Shown here: piece after piece, positions 48,304 through 58,870 of the stretch | How positions within the stretch are numbered: the first letter of the stretch is position 1 | Layout: every line of letters starts with the position of its first letter | DNA from: Plutella xylostella | Lineage: Eukaryota > Arthropoda > Insecta > Lepidoptera > Plutellidae | Assembly: GCF_932276165.1 (NCBI RefSeq) | Contig: NC_064002.1 | Location: 310,001-374,000, forward strand | Reading direction: 5' to 3' | DNA length: 64,000 bases | Position numbers and translations under genes: made by a program | Notes under the pieces: generated by a model | The model's database searches: none | Seen by the model: the letters and a program-made list of their open reading frames with translations, nothing else | Told to the model about the DNA's origin: nothing

Positions 48304-48728
48304 ATCGAGTAGCAGAACCAAAGTCATATAAACTGTTATTATTTTTTTCGAAGTGCTAAAACAGAATAATAGATTTATTTTAATTATTTTTCAATTATTT
48401 AAAGTAACAATATACCTACTATGAATGAAATGCGGACGACCTTGCTTCATTACATTTAGTACAACATGCCTCCCGTCGGCTTCGTTTCAATTTACATTTT
48501 TATGAATTAAACATTACTCATAGGATTTAGTTTTTTTTCAATTGTTATTGCTTAGAAAAAACTTGTAATGATCTTGATATAGTTATTAAATGTAAATATT
48601 TAGTTTATGCTACATTACGTTAGTTGTTATAACGGGAGTTAGATTTTTGTTTGAGCAAGTTGGTATTTTTTATGTGGCAGGTTGTTATTTTAGTGTTACA
48701 TGGTACTAATGCTACATTATAGAAACAA

Positions 48729-48943
48729 AAAAAACACGCACTCACGCCTTGTACCTAGTAATGTACTCCCTTGCGGGGTAGGCAGAGGTGCATTGCTGCA
48801 CCCACTTTTCGCCAGAGTGTTATGTTAGTCCCAATGTAATAGGGGGCGGGCCTATTGCCATTTTACGGGCACATCCAAGACCCGAGAGCAAATATCTGTG
48901 TTTAAACAAATATCTGCCCCAGCCGGGAATCGAACCCGGGACC
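48729..48943 (-). mobile_element. tRNA-derived SINE, copy 3, 5'-truncated
   Basis: Inverse complement of the 41832 copy from its tail (CACGCACTCACGCC) to the B box (GGGAATCGAACCCGGG). The A-box head is missing; in its place is a CCGGTAACCGGGAACCGGT stretch, a short self-similar sequence. Without a complete promoter it cannot transcribe itself. Confidence 0.88.
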
Positions 48944-50901
48944 GGTAACCGGGAACCGGTATTTTTCGGTGACAATAAGTAGGGATTCTCACTGATACGA
49001 AAGAAGGCCCGTAGATAGATAAAATATTCTTAATTTTGTAAACACACAACAACATCATTATACAAACAAACATATCTATAGGTAGGTCACAAAAATGTCG
49101 GTCGTATCAGTAAAAGCTATTTTCTTCAAAACAATCTTTTCATTTAGGGTGGATATTTATGATCAAAAATTATAGTACATACTTTTACAGCCACCAAAAT
49201 CATGCAGGTTTATTTTTCCACCACCAATCCCACCTAACTCCACGCAACCATAACTTTAACTTAGCTCATGCTTAAGATACTTATTAAAGTTAAGGTAAAA
49301 AGTTGAGGCCCAAGTTGGAATACTGAATCTTTCAGCAAAGTTTAGACAAGAATTATGAGACTCGAGTTCCCTGGTTTCTTTCAGTTAAGACGTTGAAAGT
49401 TTCAGCTGAATAAAATATTTGTAAGTACTTAGATCTATTTTATGGCGTTATTATTATGTTACTGGACTTACTGAAGTATTTTCGCATTTTAAACAATACC
49501 TATGTGAAAATGATGTCTTAAAAATATATGATATGAAATAAAAATGTTGAAGTGTTATTCACTTGGATACTAAAAATCAGTGTTTCAGGCACACACAAGG
49601 CTAAGGGTTCACATAAGTGATTGCAGTCCACATTACGCAGACATACTGCAGATAATACCTATTGCAGTACCTACAGTGACATCCTGCACTAAGTAGCCTG
49701 TATGCTTGTATAGACCGTAATGAGACCTAACAAACCGTTACCCCAATATCAGCATGAACCCGATATAGGTACGGAGCATTATTCCACTAAGCAACTTTAG
49801 TTCCATTGATATTGTACCTGTATATTTTGTAATGTGTCTTTTGAAATTTATTTTATCCATCACAAGAATAATGCCAAGTTGTTAGAGCTAACAAACCAAA
49901 CTACATAATATAATTATATTTTGCAATTTTTTGGCACTTTATTCTGAAACTTAATAAAATAGGACAAATGTGAATTCCGTTTATAAATTCTTGGGAAAAT
50001 ACCAAAATCCACTGTCCTGATCTCGGTTGACTGTTAGATAAATTATAAATTTATTTTTATAAATGAAAGGTATATAAAAAGATGGTGTCATACGACATTA
50101 ATTTAGCAAAAGGATACCTACTCTGAAGGGGGTTGTAGAGTTCACTCTTGTATCTCGTTATATTAAACATAAATGAAAAATACCAATCTATTATAATACC
50201 TAAATGTACACTCTGTCTATTTTACACCTGAGAAAGTCACTTGAGAATGTGTGAAATTATGTAGTATGATTATACTGGATTGTGATGACATAAGCTGAAC
50301 CTGAATCTTTTATTATAGACTTCTTGTGACGAACAAAATATAGCAGAATGCTCCCTCCCCACATACAAGCTGAGCCCGCGGCGTCGCCCGCTATTGTGTG
50401 AGCGGCGATTTGCGCATCGCCTCAACCGTGAAATGAACAAAAATAACACGTTCACATAACGAACCCAGCGGTGTGACAGACACACATACAGACAGTGTAG
50501 ATAGATTGTTATCTATACATACATTGTGGTATTAGTGGTTAGTATTTTTAGAACATAAACTAGTAGGACATAAAATAACAGGCTCAAAGAGATGTAAGAA
50601 AGATAAAAGATAAAACTTTATTTGACAATGACAGCAATCATACTTAGCATAATACAGAAGTACATAATTTTACCATGCACTTTAGCTAAGAGCGTAAGAG
50701 AGAACTTTAGAAGTCACTCATGGAAGTTTAATCACTCGTGATCCATAGCGCTGCAGAAATCAGACCTTTCCATCACTAAACTCATGCCCACAATCACACA
50801 CATCGATCATAATCCTTCTCCATCTGGTTAGTGATTCTTCCAGACGTAATGGGAAGTACAAGTTATTGCTCAAAGCAATACCTTCCACTCCCAATAGACA
50901 C
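48944..50901. other. Non-genic stretch with a MITE scrap
   Basis: No gene. 50141-50169 (TTCACTCT joined to TATCTCGTTATATTAAAC) resembles an end and a middle piece of the GGGTCACTCTA MITE, perhaps an internally deleted copy. Confidence 0.4.
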
Positions 50902-51042
50902 GGGGTCACTTTATACGACGTAAAACTAAGTTTCAGAGCGGTGCTGCGTGATCCACGACTACCTATATCTCGTTATATTAACCGTGCCGATTGCACGACA
51001 GCTCTCGTACACTAATTTTTCTTCAGTATAGAGTAACCCTCC
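50902..51042 (+). mobile_element. Palindromic MITE (GGGTCACTCTA family), copy 4
   Basis: Starts GGGGTCACTTTATACGACGT and ends CAGTATAGAGTAACCCTCC, with core CCGATTGCACGACAGCTCTC. More diverged than copy 3. Confidence 0.85.
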
Positions 51043-51247
51043 GCATATTCTTCGTAGGTACCTCACGCATGGCGCACAGCACATACCTTGCACACACGTC
51101 GAGAGCTATTTACTACTACTGCGATGCGTGAAACTAACCGCGTCACGCGCGGTGATCACGCACTGAGGGGTTGTCACCCATTGTCACCTTAGGTACCGTC
51201 TTAACTAACACATATTTATCTAAGTATGTCACATTGTATGTTTTCAG

Positions 51248-51413
51248 TAAATCTAAAATTATGGGAGGATATACCTAAAAGCACAGAACTGTTGGCCCAC
51301 GGATTGCACACGGGATATAAGGTACAATTTATTGCTATTGAAATCGGGTTATATGTATGGACTCCCGAAAATAAGGTATTAGACAAAGATCTGAGAGTAT
51401 CAGTTTCCAGGCT
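51248..51413 (+). other. Possible internal exon or reverse-transcriptase scrap
   Basis: Acceptor-like TTGTATGTTTTCAG precedes and a strong donor GTAAGT (51414-51419) follows an open 166-base stretch. It reads WEDIPKSTELLAHGLHTGYK then VQFIAIEIG. The hydrophobic strand FIAIEIG followed by a basic tail recalls the region after the catalytic domain in some LINE reverse transcriptases, where IPIEVG-like strands occur. That is a weak memory match. Either a lone exon or a retroelement relic is possible. Confidence 0.2.
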
Positions 51414-53510
51414 GTAAGTATCTTGTGCTTATCCATGACTGAACATCTTTGTTAAGTATATAATATAACAAACTTGGTGTAATCTAAGTGCAGGGAACCG
51501 CATCGTCGCCCGGGCACTGATAGGGCGTGCTGTGGGCCTGCCACTGTCACCGCAGTTACTGTTACCTGAAAGTACATACTGATAAAGACGGTGCACATGC
51601 AACAGTGTCACATAGGGGAAGTATCTAGGTACTTACTTCAATGTTTTTAAGTTTTGAGTTGTATCGGCTTATCAATCTATGTATAGCTTTATTTGACAAA
51701 AAATCACAATAATATTTATGTCACATCCTCGGCACCAAAACAAATAGGTAGGTACTGTAATACATGTTGTATAAATAAGTACCTATAGGTACTCTAGGTT
51801 TTTACTTTTAGGGTTAGGATAATTTGTATATTTAGTTTATGACATTAGAATGGGCTAGTATAAACGGTTGGTTAAGGTGGTAATGTTATAAAACAGTAAT
51901 CATCAGTTCAAAATAAAAAAAATCCAACTGATAAATGTTTTAATTAAAAGTGTCTGTTACAAAACTACATCCCTCTCCGCATAAATAATAGATCACTCTG
52001 TTAACCGGCTTGCATAATATACATGGTGATGCTGATGCTAAGTACCGACAACTCATTACATTATTATAAACAACTTTATGAATATTACCCTTGTTTTTTT
52101 TACCGAAGTTCGTATGGATTTAGTTAAAGTAAATATCAGATTTTGAATTACGTAGCTATATTTCGGATAACACTAGCAATTTCGCAACAGCCTGTACATA
52201 GATAAATAAATCCGGACAGAGAGATACAATTAAACCGATCCGGACAATCCGGGCGCTGCGGAATTATGAATTCTGTGGGAAAGTCGCCAGGTGGCGCCGT
52301 AATCGCATGAGGCTGCCGAATCATAGCCGCTGGAGCCTGCCAGAGCAGCTGATGCAGATGTGACGGCAGGGTACAGTTCTACTAGTAGGGAAATTTATAA
52401 AAAAAATATCCTAAATTAAATCCTACAAAACATGTATGACCTACCATAGGTCCTCGCTCGATACGACAAAGGGATCGATTCAAGATTTTTTTTATGTGGT
52501 TTGAGGACCACTAGCACTATCATTTTCAGCTGCGATGACGTCCCATGACCATAAAACAGAATGTTCTGACGGCTGGAAGTTTGGAAATGAGACCGAAAGC
52601 ACCTTTCCTCTACGTATGAAATCTATTGTATGAAATACACTCTTTCAGCGACAAACATGCTTCTGTAACGCTTAAACGCTGTTGGGGCTGCCGCGGTACT
52701 GTGGTGCGTCAACGATGTTCGCAGAAGCGCATACAGACGACTTTTATGCAATTGTGCGTAAAAGAATCGCCTCAATCGGTAGATACCGCGTAGGACCCGC
52801 GACAGCGCCAACACCATCATTGGTACAATATAGTTGACCGATTTGACTGCCCAATGTATAAACAAATGGATCTTAGTTATCTGAATAATTATAATAAAAT
52901 CATAAACATATCTATTCTCTAACATTATAAAAGGACTGTCACATCTCCGTCATCACCTCCTCTGCACATACCCATCGGTGTGGATATCTCCGGCAGTCGG
53001 ACTGTTTGCGCGCGGCACGTGAAATAACAACCACGGCGATAACATACCTCCATAACTATTAGTTTATGCAACTGCAACAATCATTTACGAAGGTTTCTGC
53101 CGACGAGCAGCCAGTGCAGGGAGAGATATGGAGATATAGTAGGTAGGCAGGGGGTATGATTAGTTTTGGTGAATGGGTGGAAGTTGCCTGTGCCACATTT
53201 GTCTACGACACGCTAAGAAGTAACTAGATAAGATAACTAAGAAAATCGGCAGACAATGTTAAATAGAAAATTCAGCCAGCTTGTAGTGGTTGGATGAGGA
53301 AGTTCGAAAAAAGAGATTAAAGCGCTCTTTGGGAGAGGGATATAAGAATATCCAGAACTAAACAGGTGTTGGATGAAACATAAACTTTTGGACAGACACT
53401 ATATTTAAAAAAATATGACCGTGAAAGTTTTTAGTTTAAATTGATCAAGATTTACTCTTTATTGCCGTGATAACTCTTACCCCTACCCCAATGTGCCACC
53501 ACCGGAAGTG
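51414..53510. other. Non-genic stretch with a CTCF-like site
   Basis: No gene. 52250-52375 is GC-rich and holds the CTCF-like site listed separately. The 100-codon minus-strand frame at 52623-52925 has no domain. Confidence 0.4.
52287..52298 (+). promoter_or_regulatory. Strong CTCF-like site
   Basis: CCAGGTGGCGCC matches the full core of Drosophila CTCF sites (AGGTGGCGCC). It lies in a GC-rich block (52230-52375). Best insulator candidate in the window. Confidence 0.45.
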
Positions 53511-53580
53511 CGGTTAGCCAACTGTGGCCAATGGCGCTGGCGCGGACCGGAAGTGGGCTCCGGGGGGCCACCCCGCCGAC
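53511..53580 (+). promoter_or_regulatory. ETS pair with CCAAT box
   Basis: ACCGGAAGTG at 53511-53520 and again at 53546-53555, with GGCCAATGG (53526-53534) between. This matches the ETS arrangement of the 26.0 kb cluster and is promoter-like. Confidence 0.45.
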
Positions 53581-54104
53581 AGATTCGGACGCTATTAGGA
53601 TATCATAATTAATTAATAGCCATTTGCCCAGCTACTTTACTGCCACGGCACATTAGCAATCAACAATCAAAACGCAGCGTCATTATTGAAATTAAAAACT
53701 TATAGGTATTTAAATGTATTTAAGAAAACAATAAACAAGTAGGTATTTAATTTATTTTCAGTATTAGAAAATGTAATTGTCTGATCCAGAAAAGCAATTT
53801 GACAATAATTTCGATTGAGAACGAACTAAAGTCAAACGTTTGAATTATTTAGTTCCGCTACTGAACTCTAGAAGAGGCAAGTAGAATCTATTTTTCACAA
53901 CCACAGTACTTCAAGCGATCGAATTTGATCAGTTCACTTTACTTAGCCATGCCTAATGAAAATAATTTTATCCTTCCACAACTTTACTTCTTTCCCTGTC
54001 ATTCTCGACGGTTTTTAACGTCGATTACGTTAGTTTACTGCACATAATAACACGCTAGTAGTATCTGTGAAAGACACCGTTTAAGGCGATTGTGACGGTT
54101 GACC

Positions 54105-54245
54105 CCAGCGTGACGTCACAGCCGCGGCATATTTATGTAAATAGATGCAAATGCATGTATCTCGAATACCATCGAGAGGGGACCGCATTTCCTTCCGCAG
54201 GTAATTATACCCGCGGCGCGGCGGCGGCGGCGGCGGCGGCGGGGC
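54105..54245 (+). promoter_or_regulatory. CRE, POU octamer and (CGG)n block
   Basis: A full TGACGTCA (54111-54118) is followed by CCGCGG. An ATGCAAATGCAT (54145-54156) contains a perfect POU octamer. AGGTAATTATAC (homeodomain type) and a GCGGCGCGG(CGG)n run follow at about 54213-54242. Dense mixed factor sites in a short GC-rich block suggest an enhancer or promoter. Confidence 0.45.
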
Positions 54246-55013
54246 TGGTGGTTCTATAGTAGTACTCGTAGTAGTACGAAGTAGGCTACAAATGTGTCTA
54301 TTTGTCGTATTTCACGTACTATTTGTATCTATTTGTCGCATAAGATAAGTGAACCAACTGGGTATCTATTCTCATCCTTAAAAGACAATCCCGACATCTA
54401 TGTATTTAAACCATGCATCCATTTAGACCACAAACATACGCGTCGTTTTCGAAGGTCCGTTAAAAAAACGTTTTGTATGGAATCAAATGCATTGAGTAGT
54501 TGATGTTGGAAAGTATAGTATAGATTTTAATACTTACCTACATTGCGTTTTTTTTAATCTGAGTTTTATTTACGATTTTGAGAACTGAAAAATATAAATT
54601 TATTTACCTACTCTACAATTACATGTGCAGTGTTTTAAAAACGTTTCGGAGACCTTTGTGGGGACTAATATAGTGTTACGGTTCCATGATGGCAAACAAA
54701 CCCTAGACGCGCTGTAGGGACTCGTAAATAAGTAAAGTTTTCACTTGCTAATTCGTTACTTGCATATGAAACTACACTACAGTGTTTTCCCTAATTATTG
54801 TATTGTATGTTATTATTATTTAATTCTTTATTGCACAAATATAAAAAAAAATATATGTGCAAAAGGTGGGCTTAATGCTAAGAGCATTTTCTACCAGCCA
54901 ACCTACAAGAGGTGCAACTTAGTCACTTAATAATTATCTTAATATATAATAACAATACATTCTAATAATAATATGTCTAAAACTCAAAGTGTTTCTTGAT
55001 CAGAATTACTCAA
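54246..55013 (-). mobile_element. LINE/SINE 3' end (inverted) within a non-genic stretch
   Basis: At 54819-54903 the minus strand reads GGCTGGTAGAAAATGCTCTT, then AGCATTAAGCCCACCTTTTG and a TTGTGCAATAAAGAATTA end, the same retroposon tail as at 13210-13297. The rest of this span is non-genic. Confidence 0.6.
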
Positions 55014-55117
55014 CCGCCCAGGGATTCTCAGTGTAATTCTATGTATTTACATGTAGTTACATATGTATTTGTATATATATGTATTTACATAGAATTACAC
55101 TGAGAATCTCTGGGCGG
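55014..55117. mobile_element. 104-bp near-perfect palindrome
   Basis: The left arm begins CCGCCCAGGGATTCTCAGTG and goes on through TAATTCTATGTA. The right arm is its inverse complement with one or two changes (GGGATTC/GAGATTC) and ends GGGCGG. The centre is AT-rich (TATATATATGTATT). The arms are about 38 bases each. It could be a short MITE or, if transcribed, a long hairpin RNA. Flanks are AA on both sides. Confidence 0.7.
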
Positions 55118-55556
55118 AATTTTAAAAGAAATATGTTCTCCCTATACTTACTTATATAAATACATACATATGTATAATACGTATATAGCACTACAAATGC
55201 CTAGGCTTATACTTTTTACAGTGCCTTCGCAACCTGCAGCCGTCATGGCTGTCGATACCTCCATAATACAATCAAGAACACATCTTATACTACTCGTACT
55301 CTTGATAAGCCTTATCTAGTGCTTTTAGGGACTATATTAAAACTATAGCTGTAACAAAGAATGTTTGTGAGTGTACGTACACATTGCGTTGCTCGGAACC
55401 GGCTAGGTCGGATATAATTGGTATTGGCTACTAGTTTTTCGATCGACAAGTCTGCATGTCACTCCGGCGTTCACACCTACACTATAAATATTACTGGCAG
55501 GCCGGTTACATAGGTATAAGTGGTACAATGTGGAAAAACGTTTAAAAACCAAGTTC

Positions 55557-55691
55557 AGTCACTCTGTATGACGAAAACCTAAGTTTCGGAGCGTCATTGC
55601 GTGAGCCACGACTCTATCTTGTTGTATTAAATGTGCTGATTGTACGACAGCTCTCGTTCGTTCGTTTTTCGTCAGTGTAGAGTAACCCTCC
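55557..55691 (+). mobile_element. Palindromic MITE (GGGTCACTCTA family), copy 5
   Basis: Left end truncated to CAGTCACTCTGTATGACGAA; right end CGTCAGTGTAGAGTAACCCT. Interior CTCTCGTTCGTTCGTTTTTC is well preserved. Confidence 0.87.
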
Positions 55692-56418
55692 AGCTCTGCG
55701 TCGCAAGCGCAACCTGCCAGTCAATTTGTGCGTAACCATTCTTTCAGCTTATCAAAATGTCGGCTCGTTGGCAACTGTCAGGTTGAGTTATATCGGTTAT
55801 ATCAAGTATATAGATGTAGCTGGTTTTTGATAGACGCTCCTAGTAATTAGTAGTTATAAGCAACTAACTAATAACAAACTGTTCCTATGTTAGCAGTGAT
55901 AGTTAGATACTTATATCCAGTTAAGTGAAAATCTCAATGAATTATGAATAGAATACAATATCAATGTTATCTGAATAATTTGCATGATTATCATTGTAAT
56001 TGAATTAAGATCTCGAAATTGATTATCTCGTCAAACATACTTAGCCTCAACAACATCACATATCACATAATTTTAATAACCATGTTTACAGTAAGCCAAT
56101 TAATTAAGAATATAAATATTAATGTCTATTACATTACAAAGAAGAAAGCATAGAGCTACTAAACGGTTTTTTCTACTTTCTTCACAAGTATCATGTTTTA
56201 GTTGTCATAAATATTTATTACTATCTCACGACGTTAATTGTTTCCTAACAAAAAAAACTATTTAATTGTTAATTAAAACATTAGCGTAGTGATTAACAGA
56301 TAACTGTAAAAGTTTAACAAGATTTTCTGCATGCATAATATGTAGGTAAGTAAGTATTTAGTTTTGGTTTCTTTTAATATAACAAACATTTATGTACGTA
56401 CAACTGAAATATATTGAA
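55692..56418. other. Non-genic spacer
   Basis: AT-rich, no gene or repeat recognised. Confidence 0.45.
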
Positions 56419-56613
56419 CTAGCTGTTCCCGCGAGCTTCGCTTCGCCTTAAAAAGTTTTCCCGTGGGAATTCCGGGATAAAAAGTAGCCTATGTTCTTTC
56501 TCAGGGTCTAGACCATATGTATACCAAATTTCATTCAAATCCGTTCAGTAGTTTTGGCGTGAAAGAGTAACAGACAGACACAGTTACTTTCGCATTTATA
56601 ATATTAGTAAGGA
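56419..56613 (-). mobile_element. Helitron-like non-autonomous element, copy 3
   Basis: Inverse orientation: plus strand runs from CTAGCTGTTCCCGCGAGCTT to TAATATTAGTAAGGA, flanked by A (56418) and T (56614). On its own strand it starts TC, ends CTAG and lies between A and T. The middle carries TTCCGGGATAAAAAGTAGCC. It has only a short GTCTG repeat, against the long one in copy 2. Confidence 0.8.
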
Positions 56614-57492
56614 TAGCTAATGCGTAGGACTTGTAGGTACCTATATAGGACTCACCCTGTGTGGTATTTCACGGGCTAACGATATAATAGCACTACCGCC
56701 ATTACGTGAGGGCCCTATTACCTCGTTATCACGCGTGACAAACAAAATTATCAGGGCGGGCTTCATGTTTCAGCAGGAACGGTTTCTTATTAAAGTTTAT
56801 AGATATAATTAGTATATTAGCGGTTTCTACATCTATAACGATAAACTTTTTTTGTTCTGTATTATAATTAATAGATTATTGGAGTTAATAGTTATAATAT
56901 TTACGAAGTGCAAATAGATCACATTGTAATAAATAGGTGATTTGTATCAGAAACAGAATTTAAATGTTGATTAACATCCCATTATCATAATATATATTAT
57001 TATGGTGTTCTTCTCAGTAAATTTTGTTCTTTCTGTTTATATTATAAATCAATTGTAAAAATCCCACGTTCCACGCCAAGGAATATATTTACTTAAAGTT
57101 GTATTTTTGTAATGGCCCATAATAACCCTTGTTTTGCGGGACATGGCAGATCCTATTATGAGATTAGCGCTGTTTTAATACTACGCCTATTAAAACTTAA
57201 TTACTGGGGACCCATTTTGTTGGTCACAAATATTTTTTGATAACGTCAATGTTGACAGAACTGAAAAGAATGTTTCAGGTAGGCTGTAGATTAGGAAATA
57301 CCGCTAAATGGGACTTTATAAACATATTGTACGTGTCTACGACTAGGCAAAACTTATGGAAACTTGACTATGATTTGAATGCGGTATTGCTAACTCCCGC
57401 AGAGTAACTTTGATCTGGAATAGGCAATGACCTACTTACAGGTTTCTGAGTAGGTACTCGTATTTGGAAATTGTATGTAACTCGTACCTTAC
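56614..57492. other. Non-genic spacer
   Basis: No gene or repeat recognised; AT-rich. Confidence 0.45.
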
Positions 57493-57494
57493 TA

Positions 57495-57727
57495 CACTCA
57501 CGGGCAATGAAATAGTTCCACTCACGAAATGCCGACACCAAATAACCCCGATTTTAACAACAATTTAATTTAAATTTTGAACAAAATGTTACCGTTTTTA
57601 GTTGGTAATATCCTGATGCTCTGTTAAATATACTTCAATGTTGCAGAAGGCGTCATTAAGCTAGATTTTTCCGTTTAGGAGTGATTTGGTGTTTTTATCA
57701 GTGGAACCTTTTCATTGCCCGTGAGTG
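57495..57727. mobile_element. TA-flanked MITE, 233 bp
   Basis: Ends CACTCACGGGCAATGAAATA and TTTTCATTGCCCGTGAGTG are inverse complements over about 27 bases with a mismatch or two, between TA dinucleotides (57493-57494, 57728-57729). Noncoding interior. Same family as 30763-30850. TA duplication and size fit a Tc1/mariner-type MITE. Confidence 0.85.
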
Positions 57728-57729
57728 TA

Positions 57730-58521
57730 TAATATGTAGTATATAGAGGCTCGTTTCTAAAAGCTACGTTTGGTATGTTATATTACTCATGCAACGGAAC
57801 CGAAATACTAACATTGTGTTTTCACTTTCACCATGTATAGGTAACTGTAGTACTCAACATAAATATGATTAGATATCTTTTACAAATCTCTTTCAAAACT
57901 TAGGTGCTAAATTATCACAAAAACCTTACTTATATTTGATAGCGCAGTTCTTTTATGTTTGTCTAGATTTTATTGGAAGACATCGGTTTTTAAGATTGAC
58001 TGACTACGTATGGTAGTCTAATATAGTAGTATAATATTTAGTTTACATTTGGACATAAACAAAATAGCAAGTAATGGCACTGTAAGTCCCCACATCGAGC
58101 GTCGAGTCAGTGGCGCGCGGGCATATGGGCATTTCGTTGACTCATACATATGCATGCTTCTAACTGCCTGGTGCCTGGACAACCACGCTTGTGTGAAGGT
58201 ACACCACAGGTTAAGAGCTATCAATTAACGATTTGATTGTAGAATATAACATAGCTTAATATGCAACATTACATAAAACAAAAAAAACAACAAGATATAT
58301 AAATAAAAATTGTCTTGAACTTACTTTATTTTCTATCTATTGGCCGCGAGCTTGTAGCTTGTTCCGGCAAAAAAAAATATCTCATGAAATATATATTTCT
58401 TTATAATTAATTATAAAAACTTAATAGCTGCAGCTATCACTATATACCTACTATAACACAGATATCATTTATAAAGTTAGAAATAAGAAATAGATAAATA
58501 TGCTAGGTATACAAACTTCAC
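57730..58521. other. Non-genic spacer
   Basis: AT-rich; no gene recognised. The 68-codon minus frame at 58018-58224 lacks features. Confidence 0.45.
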
Positions 58522-58524
58522 TTA

Positions 58525-58673
58525 GGGCCAGTTTTTTGATCCCTAGTTAACCCAACCATTGGTCAAAAATGGCAACCATTAGTTAAAAACCAACAAAATT
58601 CGTATGCAGCTGTCACACTTGACAAGTGACTTGACTAATGGTTAAAGTTGACCACGGATCAAAAAACTGGCCC
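58525..58673. mobile_element. PIF/Harbinger-type MITE
   Basis: 149 bp with ends GGGCCAGTTTTTTGATCC and GGATCAAAAAACTGGCCC, perfect inverse complements of 18 bases, flanked by TTA on both sides (58522-58524, 58674-58676). The interior has repeated AACCATTRGT-like words in opposite directions. TTA duplication and GGGCC-starting ends are typical of this superfamily. Confidence 0.88.
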
Positions 58674-58699
58674 TTAGTCTTTTTATAATAATAATATAG

Positions 58700-58870
58700 G
58701 TACTAAACAATTATACAAACACCCTCAGCGACCTCAATGCCGTCGGAATCTCCTGGACGAAGCCAAGGAAAGAGCCCAGGACAGGAACGTCTGGAGAAGA
58801 ACTGTGGAGGCCCTATGCTCCTCGTGGAGTTAGAGGAAATAATCATCAATCATCATCATCACACAAACTC
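58700..58870 (+). mobile_element. LINE 3' end with C-terminal codons and (ATC)n tail
   Basis: An open frame reads RRNLLDEAKERAQD then RNVWRRTVEALCSSW, ending at TAG (58831-58833), followed by AATAATCATCAATCATCATC. The AKERAQDR.VWRRTVEAL motif is the familiar C-terminus of a moth non-LTR retrotransposon polyprotein (after the reverse transcriptase), and the ATC-repeat tail is its 3' end. The reverse transcriptase itself is missing: 5' truncation. Confidence 0.75.
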
